A stretch of DNA of 62,500 nucleotides from Dictyostelium firmibasis (lineage: Eukaryota; Evosea; Eumycetozoa; Dictyosteliales; Dictyosteliaceae): the NCBI GenBank assembly GCA_036169595.1, contig CM069770.1, forward strand, positions 875,001-937,500, read 5' to 3'. Positions 17,066 to 30,713 of this stretch are shown one piece after another. Position numbers and translations under genes: made by a program. The notes beneath the pieces are model-generated. The model saw nothing but the letters and a program-made list of their open reading frames with translations. It searched no databases and was not told the origin of the DNA. Position 1 is the first letter of the stretch; every line of letters starts with the position of its first letter.

Positions 17066-17899
17066 ATGATACAAATAATATATATAAATATATATAAGTT
17101 CTATTTATATAATAAAAAGAAGAAGAAAAAAAAAGAAAAAAGAAAAAAGAAAAAAGAAAAAAGAAAAAAAAAAAAAACAAACATTTGTTATTTTTTTTTT
17201 TTTTTTTTTATTTTTTTTTTTTTTTTATTTTTTTTTTTTTTTTTCCTTACAATCAATACAGAACAAAATAATAATTATTAAAAAAAAAAAAAAAAAAAGC
17301 AAAGAAAATTTTCTTTGCAACGACAAACGAAATACATCTCTTTTCTGTGATTCAAAAATGCTTCACCTGATTGGGTGTGTACATATTTGTTGCATGCCCA
17401 ATACTTTTGAAATTCAATCATTTTGATCATAGCAGTTGAAAAAAAAAAAAAAAAAAAAAAAGAAAACAGTTTGTTGCTATGGCCCCAATAAGAAAATTTG
17501 AAAAATCTCGAAAATTATTCAAAAAAAAAAAACGTTGGGTAAAAATATTTAAAAAATATCCAATCTTGATTGGTTTTCACAAAAACTAATCGTCTTTGTA
17601 AATGGAAAAATAAAATTAAAAATAAAAAAAAACAATTTCTAAAAGTCAGTTATAATAATTGTTACTTTGATACTAATTTTTTTTGTTTTTTTTTAGCCAA
17701 TCACAATACTTTTTTTATTTTTTATTTTTTTCGACCTTATTATTACGTAAAAAAAAAATAAAATATCTTATTTTAAAATTTTTTTACGCATCCATATTCG
17801 CACTTTTTTAATGTAAAAAAAAAAAAAAAAAAAAAAAAACAACAACAACAACAACAGTTACGGTTTTTATTCATGGGATCCCCGTGTTGTTCGAATAAA

Positions 17900-17933
<34 letters not shown>

Positions 17934-18128
17934 AAAACAGTTTAATAATTAAGAAAAAAAAAAAGTAATAATAATTAAATAATAAAAAAATAAAAAAAAA
18001 AAAAGATTCAATATGTGCAAATGACAAATAAAAAAAAAAAAAAAAAAAAAAAAAAATATTCTAAAAAAATTACTATAAAATATTTTATTGTTTTTTTTTA
18101 ATTCTATAAAAAAATTATTTTTAAAGTT
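17002..18128. other. Spacer between grl copies 2 and 3, with small palindromes
   Basis: Mostly A/T runs. A more complex segment at 17295-17510 includes a perfect 20-bp palindrome (GCAAAGAAAATTTTCTTTGC, 17299-17318). A CCAATC/GATTGG inverted pair lies near 17561-17574. This is likely upstream regulatory DNA for copy 2. No credible coding frame. Confidence 0.6.
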
Positions 18129-20587
18129 TTACACGTCATCTGAACCAATTTCAGGATTGTTATGGTTTTCAGATAATCTTTTCTTTTGTATTTCAGATTG
18201 AGTTTCTTTCTTTTCTTTTATTGTTTCTTCTTCTTCTTCTTCTTCTTCTTTTCCATTTTCAATATCTTCAATATTTTTATTTACTTTATTCCCATTTTCT
18301 ATTAAATCATGATGATCATTGTTTTCTAAATCAAGTTTTGAATCTTTTTCTAATTCTTGTTCAGCACTTGTGCAACTATCACTACTAAATTGAGCTAATC
18401 TTGAATGGTTATGTTGAAGATTTGGTATTTCACTATTAGAATAATTTTTAATTTGTGGTAATTTCTCTTCAGATTCATCAGAATCTTCAATTTCAAAACC
18501 ATTTGATTTAGATTTTTGTCTTTCTAATGAAAGAGTGAAACTTGATGATTTTGTACTAGTTGCAAATGTTTGATTTAAAGCAAGACCCTCTGTAAACATC
18601 ATATAAAATTTACTACCAAATAACAATGATATACTTATTATTGTTGTAACAATTGCACATACAACAATAGTTATAACTTGACTTGTAACAGATTGTGGTG
18701 ATACCATTAATGGAATAACAATGAATAAACAAAAAGTAATAATATAAACACTTGATGCAATTGGTTTTGATTCATTGAATTCTTCAATATCAACAGCTTT
18801 AATTTTAAATGAAATAAAACATGCTGCTAATAATTTAATACCATGAAAAACCAATAATATATATAAAGCAACAGCACCTTGATCATCGCTTGAACAAACA
18901 TTTGAATATTGATATTTTGTTAATGAATCAATACCAATTCTTGATTCTGATCTAATATTACCTAAACCTTGCCAAAATGCTAAAATCAATACATCAACAG
19001 CTAATATACCAGCAACGAATGGATACAATTTCCAATTTGTAATTGAACGTTTCTTTAATTTTGGATTATCAAATAATAACCAAATTCTCCAATTCTTTAC
19101 TAATAAACTACCTAAGAAAATTGTATAACCAATACTTAATAACCAAACTCTTGCTCTACAATTACCATTTGTTGGTGATAATGAAAATATAATACAACCA
19201 GTGAAAATTATAATACAACCAAATAAAATTAATAAACAAAATGCTGGACTTGCTGATTTAATAATTTTTGCACGTCTAAATACAATAACTAATATCATTG
19301 ATAAAATAGAAAATAAAATACAAATACCAGATACAATTGTTAATCCAATTTTCATTGAATTTGAATAATCAACCTATTAATATTGTAAAAAATAAATAAT
19401 TAGTTATATATTAAATATATTATAATTTTTCCAACTATATTTATATATATAAAACTTACAAATTCTATTGGAATAGTATATAAACCGAGATCAATTACTT
19501 TTGAAATTTTATCACCTTTTAATAATAGTTTTGTATTTTTAAATTCAGTATCATCAGGACAACCATTTGAATCAAAGGTAAAATTAAGTTGAGTATACAT
19601 TGGATTACATCTAAATGGTTGATAGGAACTATTTTTTAATTTATTAATTTCTAATGAAACAAGATTTTGAATAGTTTTTGGTACACGAAAACTAAATTCA
19701 TCAAATAATAATGAACCACCTTCTGCAAGTGTTGTATAGTAAGAATCATATTGTGGCCATGTTTCATTAATAATATGACCAGCATATTTTATGAAAACAT
19801 CACTCCAATCAGTAATGTATGAAAGGGCAATATCACTTCCCCAAATTAAACGATTTGAATAACCAGTTATTCCCAATCCCATTTTACCATGATCCATTAA
19901 TGCTTTTTGAACAGACATATCATCTTGAGACATACCAATGAAATCCACACCATTTGAGATTAACATTTGAGAAGCTTTATACGATACCTCTGGATTAAAC
20001 CAAGAGCCTGTATAAGCATTTAAAAATGTAACATTATTTCTTGATGCCAATGCACCTAAATAAAAACTATTTGAATTTGCAAGTGATAAAATATTTGGAC
20101 CTGGGGAAATAAATCCAACTGCACCACTTGTTGTTAAATAACCAGATACTAAACCAAGTGTATAATGTAAAAGGTGAGTATTAAAATTAATAATAGTAAC
20201 CTTTGGTAAATCATCAGGTACTGGTCTACCTCTACCTCTAATTAACCAATAAATTTCTTTATTCTTATTTAATCTTGCATATTCATACCCAATATTTGTA
20301 TGAATACTTGATGAAATAACAATTAAATTTGCACCTTTTTTAATTGAATCTTCAATTGCTTCTCTTGCTAAATCAATTGATACTTCAAGATTTTTATAAT
20401 ATATTGACATTTCCAATTTTAAAACTGATTCTGCTCTTATTCTTGCATTATTCATTTGGTAATTGTAACCCATATCAGTCCAATCGCCACTTAACAATAA
20501 TGATATTTTACATTTTGATGAATTAACAATATATAAATTCATTAAAATTGAAATTAATAAAATTAAAAAAAATTTTATTTTAACCAT
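18129..20587 (-). CDS. grl-type family-3 GPCR with BMP-like ectodomain, copy 3
   Basis: Exon 1 is 20587-19460 (376 codons, the same length as copy 2) and exon 2 is 19373-18129. The phase-0 intron begins GTAAGT and ends ATAG at the same protein position as in copies 1 and 2; the product is 790 residues. It has a signal peptide (FFLILLISILMNLYIVNSS). The BMP-like ectodomain has LLSGDWTDMGYNYQMNNARI, VPDDLPKVTI, TGSWFNPEVSYKASQ and SQDDMSVQKAL. Seven membrane segments follow, then a long acidic tail with a run of eight Glu codons and a TAA stop. N-glycosylation sequons are frequent in the ectodomain. The 7TM exon is nearly identical in DNA to copy 2, which suggests recent duplication or gene conversion. 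Ligand and G-protein partner cannot be read from sequence. Confidence 0.93.
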
Positions 20588-22273
<1,686 letters not shown>

Positions 22274-23248
22274 ATGAAATCAATTCAAAAACTACAAAAA
22301 ACATGGTTAATTTCAGGAAGTTCAAAAGGATTAGGATTTTCACTATTAATTAAATTATTGAAATCTGGATATAATGTAGCAGCATTTACAAGAAAGAAGG
22401 AAAGTATTGAGGATTCAATCATTGAGTTTGAAAATGAAGAAGGTAGTGATAAAATTGATAAAACCAATTTAATGATAGTTCAAGTTGATATAACCAATAA
22501 TGAGATTGTTAAAAAATCAATAGAACAAGTTATAGAAAGATTTGAAATGATAGATGTTGTTGTTAATTGTGCAGGATATGGTTTATTTGGAGCATTTGAA
22601 TTTTGCAATGAACAAGAAGTTTTTAATCAATTTCAAGTGAATTTATTCGGTATGTTTAATGTTGTAAGAAATTCAATACCATATCTTAGATGTCATAGTG
22701 ATGCTGATAAAAATTTATTAGGTCCAAGAATTTATAACATATCGTCTATATGTGGTTTCTTTTCATCATTTGCTGGAATTTCAATGTACAATTCATCAAA
22801 GGCTGCAATTGATGGATTTTCTGAGAGTTTAAATGCAGAGTTAAAAGAAAAGAATATTCATGTAACAACTGTAAATATTGGTGGTTTAAGAACTTCGTTT
22901 TTAAAGCCTAATGGTGATATGGTATTGGCAAAAGATAATAATAGAGATACATATAAGAGTGCCACTGATATTATAGATAAACATTACAATGAATTTAATG
23001 GTCATCAATTAGGTGATCCAAATAAAGTAGCCAATATTTTGATTACTATGGCAACTAATAATCCACAACCTCCAATGCACCTATTCTTAGGTTCTGATTC
23101 AATTTGTTTAGCCCAATTAAAATTAAAATTATTATCTGAAGAAATTGATAAATATAAATCAATTTCAACTTCAATTAATTTTGATGAATCAAAACCTTTT
23201 GAATTAAGTCAATATATATCTTCTTCTTCTTCTTCAACACAAAAATAA
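22274..23248 (+). CDS. Short-chain dehydrogenase/reductase (SDR)
   Basis: NAD(P)-dependent oxidoreductase of the classical SDR superfamily, one exon, 324 residues. The cofactor-binding Gly motif is SGSSKGLG at residues 15-22. An acidic residue pattern and DIT follow the third strand (VQVDIT). The NAG motif appears as NCAGYG near residue 99. The catalytic Ser is in NISSICG and the Tyr-Lys pair is YNSSK (YxxxK). The basic residues after the second strand (FTRKK) favour NADP(H) over NAD(H). No signal peptide or membrane segment is obvious, so it is probably cytosolic. The substrate cannot be told; similar proteins in Dictyostelium are annotated only as SDRs. A Ser run ends the protein. Its plus-strand promoter lies in the A/T region shared with grl copy 3. 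Confidence 0.93.
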   Translation: MKSIQKLQKTWLISGSSKGLGFSLLIKLLKSGYNVAAFTRKKESIEDSIIEFENEEGSDKIDKTNLMIVQVDITNNEIVKKSIEQVIERFEMIDVVVNCAGYGLFGAFEFCNEQEVFNQFQVNLFGMFNVVRNSIPYLRCHSDADKNLLGPRIYNISSICGFFSSFAGISMYNSSKAAIDGFSESLNAELKEKNIHVTTVNIGGLRTSFLKPNGDMVLAKDNNRDTYKSATDIIDKHYNEFNGHQLGDPNKVANILITMATNNPQPPMHLFLGSDSICLAQLKLKLLSEEIDKYKSISTSINFDESKPFELSQYISSSSSSTQK

Positions 23249-23992
23249 AAAAATAAAAATTAAAAAGAGAAAGGAAACATATAAATTAATTTTTTTTAAA
23301 ATTTTTTATTTAAATATTTAAATAAAAAAATATTTAAATAAAAATAAATAATTTTTAAAAAAAAAAAAAAAAAAACAACACGATTTCAGATAAATAAAAA
23401 AAAAATTATTTAAAAACAGAAATAATTTAAATGATTATAATAAAGTTTGTAGTATGCATATTTTTTTAGCTATTTGTGTATGTTTGTCCAAAAATGTTTT
23501 TTGGTCTGGGAGCACGTAACATGAAATCTTGCCATTGCAGGTTTTAACCTTCCAAATAAAAAAAGTATGAAACATTTTGAGCAAAAAAATAAAAAAATAA
23601 AAAAAAAAAAAAAAAAAAATTTTTTTTAATTTTTTTAATTTTTTTTTTTTAAATTTTAGGTCAGAAAAAAAAAAGATATTTTCCACCCAATTTTTTTATT
23701 TTTTTTTTTATTTTTTTTTTTTATGTTTGATGTTTTTTTTTTTTTTTCCTTTATTTATTTTTTTTTTTTAAAAAACTCGATTACTGTATATTTAACAAGT
23801 TGTTCTCACAACAATATAATCAATTTTGTATAATAGTAAAAAATAGCGCAACATTGCTATAAACAATCATAATAATATAAAAACAATAATAAAACATATA
23901 AATATAAATATTTCTTACTGTAAACATATGAAACAACTATAAAAACCAATATAAAAATAAAAATAATAATAAAAACAAAAAAATAAAATAAA
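23249..23992. other. Intergenic, A/T-rich; probable promoter of the RapGAP gene
   Basis: A/T runs, with a more complex patch at 23430-23580 that has no family match in any frame. An adenine-rich leader precedes the ATG at 23993. Confidence 0.6.
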
Positions 23993-26900
23993 ATGGAACA
24001 ATATGAAGATAAATCAGGTCAATTATTAGTTCAAATAAATCAATTATCAGATACTAGATCAAAGAAGGTATTACAGGGATTCGTTAAAGATGTAATGAAT
24101 TATGAGAAATCGAATTTTGAAAAAAATAATCAATTCACTGACAGTGAAAGCGAGGAAAATGACTCAAAACCTTTAGCAATATCATTATATAAACATAATA
24201 TATCACCAACTTATTTTCTTGATTTATGCAATAAACATATTATAAATTCTGAATTAGCAAGTAAGTTTTATAAAAAGTTTTATTTCATAAAAAAAAAAAA
24301 CTTTATTATGACAGAAAAAAAATTTTGTTGAAAAAAAAAAAAAAAAAAAGAATAAGAAATCAAGGAGGTTTAAAGTTTTTTTTTTATGATATTAAACTTT
24401 TTTTTTTTTTTTTTAATGTGTGTATTTTTTTATATTACATATAACAATACAAAACATCATGATATGCTCAAAAATTATGACTCATTTGTTACATCATTAT
24501 CAATTATATCTTCTATATAATCGCATTCTCTCACAAAAAAAAAAAAAAAAAAAAAAAAAAAAGAAAAATAGACCAAAGTAAAAAAAAAAGAAAATTATAG
24601 TGGTTTTCATCTCGATTGTAAAAAAAATAAAAATAAAATAAAAAATAAAAATAAAAAAAAAAATAAAAATTACATCTAAATCTTAAAATCAATCACATTC
24701 ACACCATAACAACATATATACCAACACATTCACTCTATCATTTCAAAATATTCGCCCACTCACACACATAAAACACACACACAATTGGCCCACCACCACT
24801 ACCACCTTAATAATAATAAACTCCATACAAACATTTGATTAACAAAGGAGTTGGATTTTTTATAAAAATTATTGTGTGTGTGTGTGTGTGTGTGACTTAT
24901 TATTGGTTTTGTTTTTTTTTTTTTTCTTTTCAATAATACCACATTAACCAACAACACAAAATATACTATTTTAATTCAAACCCACACAATTTCCACACCC
25001 AAAAGTAATATAACTACCCTTATTTTATCATTTTGCTTTTTATTGTTTTTTATTTTTTTATTTTTTTATTGTTTTTTTTTTTTTTGTTAATTTTTTTTAT
25101 TTTTTGAATTTATATTTTTTTTATTATTGTATCATTTTTTTTCCCATACAGTTAGTTTTCTTTTACCATCACAACACCACCAACTACAATAACTGCAATT
25201 GTAAATATTTTTGTTTATTCTAAATTCATCACCACCCAATTTTCAAAAACTATAATTTTCTTTTTTTTTTTTTCTTTTTTTCTTTTTTTTTTTTTTTAAT
25301 TTTTTTTTTGGTTTTTTGGTTTTTTTCCATCGATTTGTGTTTTTTCTTGAATAATCTGTTTTTTTTTTTGCACAATCAAAAAAAAAATGATAATAATAAA
25401 AAAAAAAAAAATTATATAATGATAAAAAAAAAAAACACCAAAAAAAAAAAAAAAACAACAAAAAAAAAAAAAAAAAAATAATAACACCACTCATCAATTC
25501 CTACTGATATAAAATTGTTATATAATACTTTCATTTTTTATTTTTAGTCTTTTGTGTTTTTATTCTGTGTATAAATTTTTATTTTTCTATTTCTTTTTTT
25601 TTTTTTCTCCTACTTTAGCCATTTTAATTTTTTTCCTTTTTTAATTACTTTATTTAATTTTTAAAAAAACCTTCTATATATTGTAAATCTAATATAAATT
25701 TTTTTGTTTTTTACACTCAAAAAAAAAATTATTTAAATTAATATTTATTATTATTTTTTTTTTTTTTTTTTTTTTAAAGATCAACCAAGCATTTTATGGA
25801 AAATTGTTGAATATATCATTAGTGAATTGGATTATTTAGATAGAATTTTAGATTCGCATCAAGAAAAAAAAGAAAATACAAAATTATTGTCATCTACTTC
25901 CATAAGACTTGAGGAAATATCATATCTATTATCTTATATACAATCATCACCAAAAATGCACACAGGAGAATACGTAAGTGTTGGATTTTTTTTATTTTTT
26001 TAAATTTTTTTTATTATTATAAACATAAATACAAATATAATTGTCCCCCCAATTAAAATTTTATTTTAAAATCAAATTATTATTGTTATTTTTTAATTTA
26101 ATTTTCATTTGATTTTTTTTTTTTATTTAAATAAAAATATTTTATTAACTTAAAACTTTTATTATTAATTTATTTTTCCACAAAATTATCGTATATTATC
26201 ACAACTTTTATTATTTATTATTTTATTTTTCATATTAAATTTTAATTAATTTTTATTTTAATTTATTTTTTTTTATATTGATTAAAATAAAAAAAAAAAA
26301 AAAAAAAATACCAATATCAATATCAACCATGAAAATTAAATTATTTATTAAAAAAAAAAAACGATTTAATTATAATCATCGACATTATTACTTTCATCAC
26401 CATCACCAACAACAACTATCACAACAACAATTACAACAACAACAACAAAAATTACAGTCAGAATTATTAGTCGGAATCAATGGACATATGAAAAAGATAA
26501 CATTAAAATTAAAGAATAATTTAGAAGAGGATCAATATTCAAATTGTGTAAAATATGGATGGATAGAGAAAAGATGTGGTAAAAACCAATCTTTTAGTTC
26601 ATGGAAGAGAATGTGGTTCATACTAAAAGATAGTAAACTTATATATTATATTAAAGAAAAGAATTTAAAGAAAAGATCATCGACAATTGGAAGTGCCCAA
26701 GAATTTTATAAACAAAACGGAACAGATAATAATATTAATAATAATTGTACAAATAATACCTATGAAGTAATTCATTCATCATCAATACCAATACCACATA
26801 CATCAACATCAACACCAATACTATCAACAACCTCAACAAATAATACAGACTCTGTTAATATTGTACATTTAGAAGGTGAACTCGGTAAAAAGAAAGAAGG

Positions 26901-29793
26901 AAAAGGTTGGAAAGTTAGATGGATGAAATTATTGGATCACTCATTAGTTTATTATAAATCGGCCAAAGATAAAGAGCCATTGGGTATAATTAATTTGAAT
27001 GAATGTCAAGATTGTGAAGTCAATAAAGAGACCTCTAATAAATTTGTAGTTGTACATCCAAATAATCGATACTATTTTAAAACCAATACAAAACAAGAGC
27101 TCACCCTATGGGTTAAATCCGTTAAATCTAGAATACCCTCAATCAATCAAACAAAGATGGACTTGGATCAATTCCAATTGAAAGGTGTCATCGAATTCAA
27201 TAGTATACAACAAATAGCCGAAAACTTTAAATTCGGCAGTCAACCAAATTGTTTAACGATCACAACCGATGAAAAAGCTTACTATCTATCATTTGATTCA
27301 AATAAAGAGAAATTGGATTGGTTAAATCAAATGAATCTATCAATTAATAAATTTAAAGGCGGTAATCCTTTGAACTCAAGTAATGGTGTATCTTCAAACT
27401 CTTCTCCAACCTCTCTACAATCACAACAAGCTAAAGAAGGTGGTAGTTTAAGTCCAAACATACTTGGTAACTTTAAATCATCGCTTAAACCATGGAGATT
27501 TTCATCATCACCCTCTCAAGGTCGTATCTCAATCGGTGGTGGTGGTAGTGGTGATAGATCATCGACTCAAGTTAAATTTGTTGATAATCCATTATCTTCT
27601 TCAAAAGGTACTAAAGAGGAATTTGATGGTGGTGAATATGGTTCCCAAATTTTACCAAGAAAATCAACCATCATTGGTCCAAATGGTGGCGTTAAAGTTA
27701 GTTCCACAAGTGGTGCAGTTGAATTATCACCTGTATTAATTTCAAATGGTAGTGGTATTAACAACAATAATAACAACACTACCATTAGTTCAAGTGGTAA
27801 TTCAATACCAACATGTTTAAGTGATCTAATCAATGAATCTAGTGATAATGAAGATGGTGATGATCTAAAGATGATGATACCAGAGTCATTAAAGAATGAA
27901 ATGATGAGAAGATCTGCATTAAGTTTATTGAAAACCTTTAAATTAGAGATTTTCATTTGGTCAAATCATCAAGAGGTTTTCACATTCCTTTTCTCTGATT
28001 CAGTGTTGGTAGATCAAGTTAAAGCATTTGCTTTCAAAAAGATACCATCATTGGCAAACTTATCGGTATTAGACTATAGATTAGGTATTGACGAGGATAC
28101 ATTGTTGGAGGTTGAATTCTTAAAGTTTATATATAGTCATACAATGGTAGAGTTGGCATTAAAAACATGTGGTATCGTAAAGATTGGTATTTTCCATCAT
28201 CGTAAGGATAGAAGAGTCAAGGAGAAACTTTATTCCGATAAATTCTATGGTCATCTTTTTTCACAATCACCAGATGGCCGTAAAGGTGGCAATGGTGTTG
28301 GCGTCAGTGGTAATGGTATTCCAATAGAATATTCAAGAAGTGAACCAAATCTTCAATATTGTTTATCATCTTCACCATCGTCTAAAGAAACTATGGTACC
28401 ATCATCACCATCTTCACATCAATTAATTACACCACCAAAACAACAACAACAACAACCAGAACCAGAACAATCACAACCAGAACCACAACCACAACCAGAA
28501 CCAGAATCAGAAATTGAATTAGAGCAACAACCAATAGAAGAGTCATCAATCATTTCAACAACACCCATACCAATACATAGTAATTCGATTTTATCAACAT
28601 CACCATCATCAACACCATCAACACCATCGACACCAGTGATTGAAAGACAACAAAGACAACAGATGAATAGTGCTTGGCATAGTGTTAATCCAAGTATAAC
28701 ATTGAATCAACGTAGACAATTGATTAGTAGTTGCCCAGGTTGGAATATTGAGGTATCGAGCCCAACCTCAACTTTCACTGGCCAAGGTTTCAAACCAAAA
28801 TTCGATAAACAAGAACATGGATTCTATAGACGTTATAATTTCGATGGTACAAGTACCGTTCAAAGCTTTTTAGGTGTTGATATGAAAATGGGTCCATTAG
28901 CATTCAGTTTGGCAAAAGATTCCAACGACAATTATCGTGGTGTACTCCATACTAAACATGGCGCAAAAACAATTAGTGAGGAAGCTAAAAATATGGTTGG
29001 CGTTTTGAATTTACTATCCTTGAGTAAAAAAGTTAAAACCAAAAAAGTAGTCTCTCATTTGGTGGGTTTATTGGATCCTACAATCGACGCAAAGCTTTTG
29101 AATTTAGCTTCCAATCAATCAGAGTTACAAAAAGAGCTCTTATCATTCGAAGAGCGTCAAACCACTAGTGGATTCAAATTTGGTATGGTCTATTGTAGAC
29201 ATGGTCAAGTGACCGATGATGAAATCTTCTCCAACAAACAAGGTAGTCCAGAATGGGATGAATTTTTATCATTAATTGGTGATAAGATTGAATTGGTAGG
29301 TTGGCCACATTACAGTGCCGGTTTGGATGTTAAATTCAATTCAACAGGCACTCATTCTTTGTATACTGACTATCATGGCAATGAGGTTATGTTTCACGTT
29401 TCAACCATGTTACCTTTCTCCACTACTGATCACCAACAAATCGAAAGAAAACGTCAAGTCGGTAATGATATATGTGTCGTTATCTTCAATGATGGTACTC
29501 TCTCTTATATGCCAAATACTATCACCTCTCAATTCAATCATGTCATCATTCTTGTTCAATACGATAAACAAAACAATGGCTACAAGGTGTCCATGGCTTG
29601 CAAAGATGGAGTTAAATCACCTTTCGAACCATTGTCTCCAAATAATTTAATTAAAAAATCTGATATCAAAGATTTCCTTCTAACCAAATTGATCAATGGT
29701 GAATTGGCTTCATTACAAGCTCCAGTATTTGCTTCAAAAATAACTAGAACTAGAGAATCTTTATTAAATTATTATATTTCACAATTTTTATAA
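23993..29793 (+). CDS. PH-domain Rap GTPase-activating protein
   Basis: Rap/Ran-GAP family protein that should switch off Rap1-type GTPases at membranes. Exons are 23993-24260, 25780-25973 and 26458-29793, with consistent phases, for 1265 residues. The first 154 residues are a helical domain I do not recognise. A PH-like first half lies at about residues 187-235 (KYGWIEKR, WKRMWFILKDSKLIYY). A complete PH domain follows at about 288-378 (GELGKKKEGKGWKVRWMKLL ... LWVKSV). Then comes a segment like the second half of a PH domain at about 394-453 (KGVIEFNSI, YYLSFDSNKEKLDWL). Residues about 648-748 look ubiquitin- or Ras-binding-like. The C-terminal RapGAP domain begins near 915 and has FGMVYCRHGQ, DEFLSLIGDKIEL and the Asn-thumb segment GNDICVVIFND. 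Exon 3 starts at the first AG after the second donor, so an upstream poly-Gln/His frame is intronic. The 1519-nt first intron is unusually long; a separate upstream gene is the main alternative. Confidence 0.82.
24261..25779 (+). other. Inferred long intron 1 of the RapGAP gene
   Basis: Starts GTAAGT and ends in a T run plus AAAG. It joins phase 1 to phase 1 and gives a continuous protein. At 1519 nt it is about ten times a usual Dictyostelium intron. It contains CA/AC-rich DNA at 24680-24800, a (TG)n tract at about 24872-24893 and long A/T runs. It looks like promoter-type intergenic DNA, so an alternative internal promoter is possible. Confidence 0.55.
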
Positions 29794-29983
29794 AAAAAAA
29801 ATTAAAGAAAAAAAAAAAACAAAAAAATAACATATAAAAGTGTAATAACAATTTTTAAAATACATACTAATTTAATTACTTAATAATATAATAGTAATAA
29901 ATTATTATTTAAAAAAAATTATTTAATTATACAATAGTTATTATATTTATCTTTTTCTTTTTTATTTTTTTATTAATTTTTTT

Positions 29984-30628
29984 TTATTCTTTTGAAATTT
30001 TAATGCAATCTTTTAAGTGATTCTTTAGTGATTCAAAATGATATTCATTATATCCGAAATGTGTTTTACGGTAACTATTTTTAATGTTACTATTTTCAGA
30101 GATTTTTGATAGTTTTTTTTTAATATCATAGCTATATTTAATAGATTGAACAATATCATCAGGCGAGTTATTAGGATAATTTAATAAACAATCATTTTGA
30201 TTTTTAATTTTTAATTCTAAATCGTTCTTTTTTTCAAGATTACTTTTAATATTATCATATAACTCTCCTTTAAGGTTTTTTTCAAAATCTGAATATATAT
30301 TGTCTATATCTTTAAATTTTCTAATTATTATTTTAAGGTTTGATTGATGATTTTTTTCAATTTTTTCATATTCCTTCTCTGATACTTTTAAAATTTCCTC
30401 CACCAAACCTAAATGAACCTTTATTAATGGTATTATTTCTTTTTGATAATTAATTACTATCTCTTTAGCTTTAGGATCATCTAAATCAATTAATTCATGA
30501 CTACGGTGTTCTTTACTTGTAATACATTTAATACATAAAGGTTTATTGTTGCATTTTAAGCAAATTGCTAAGATGGGATGTTTGTTATGATCAAAACAAT
30601 TATTATCACAGTCAATTATTTCATTCAT
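29984..30628 (-). CDS. B-box zinc-finger protein, 214 residues (tandem copy A)
   Basis: One exon. The N-terminal 45 residues form a B-box-type zinc finger: CFDHNKHPILAICLKC, then CIKCITSKEHRSHELIDLDD, giving the Cys/His ligand spacing of that family. The rest is a long Lys/Glu/Ile-rich coiled-coil-like helix (residues about 55-160). There is no RING finger and no C-terminal B30.2 or filamin repeat, so it is a minimal B-box/coiled-coil protein, a type abundant in Dictyostelium. Likely role is protein-protein interaction; the partner is unknown. It lies tail to tail with the RapGAP gene (190 bp apart) and 85 bp downstream of its paralogue, in the same orientation. Confidence 0.88.
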   Translation of the reverse strand: MNEIIDCDNNCFDHNKHPILAICLKCNNKPLCIKCITSKEHRSHELIDLDDPKAKEIVINYQKEIIPLIKVHLGLVEEILKVSEKEYEKIEKNHQSNLKIIIRKFKDIDNIYSDFEKNLKGELYDNIKSNLEKKNDLELKIKNQNDCLLNYPNNSPDDIVQSIKYSYDIKKKLSKISENSNIKNSYRKTHFGYNEYHFESLKNHLKDCIKISKE

Positions 30629-30713
30629 TTTTTCACATATTTCAGTAAAAAAAATATTTTTTTCACTTTTTTTTTTTTTTAAATTTTTTTTTTTAAATTT
30701 ATTTTTTAAAATT

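Noticed and set aside
24872-24893. TG repeat as a promoter or recombination signal
   Set aside because: Simple dinucleotide repeat, common in this DNA; no evidence of function beyond lying in the inferred long intron.
26278-26457. Lys/His/Gln-rich N-terminal extension of the RapGAP protein
   Set aside because: The region precedes the first AG after the upstream donor and joins in phase at 26458, so it is most likely intron. Kept open as a possible alternative start at 26329.
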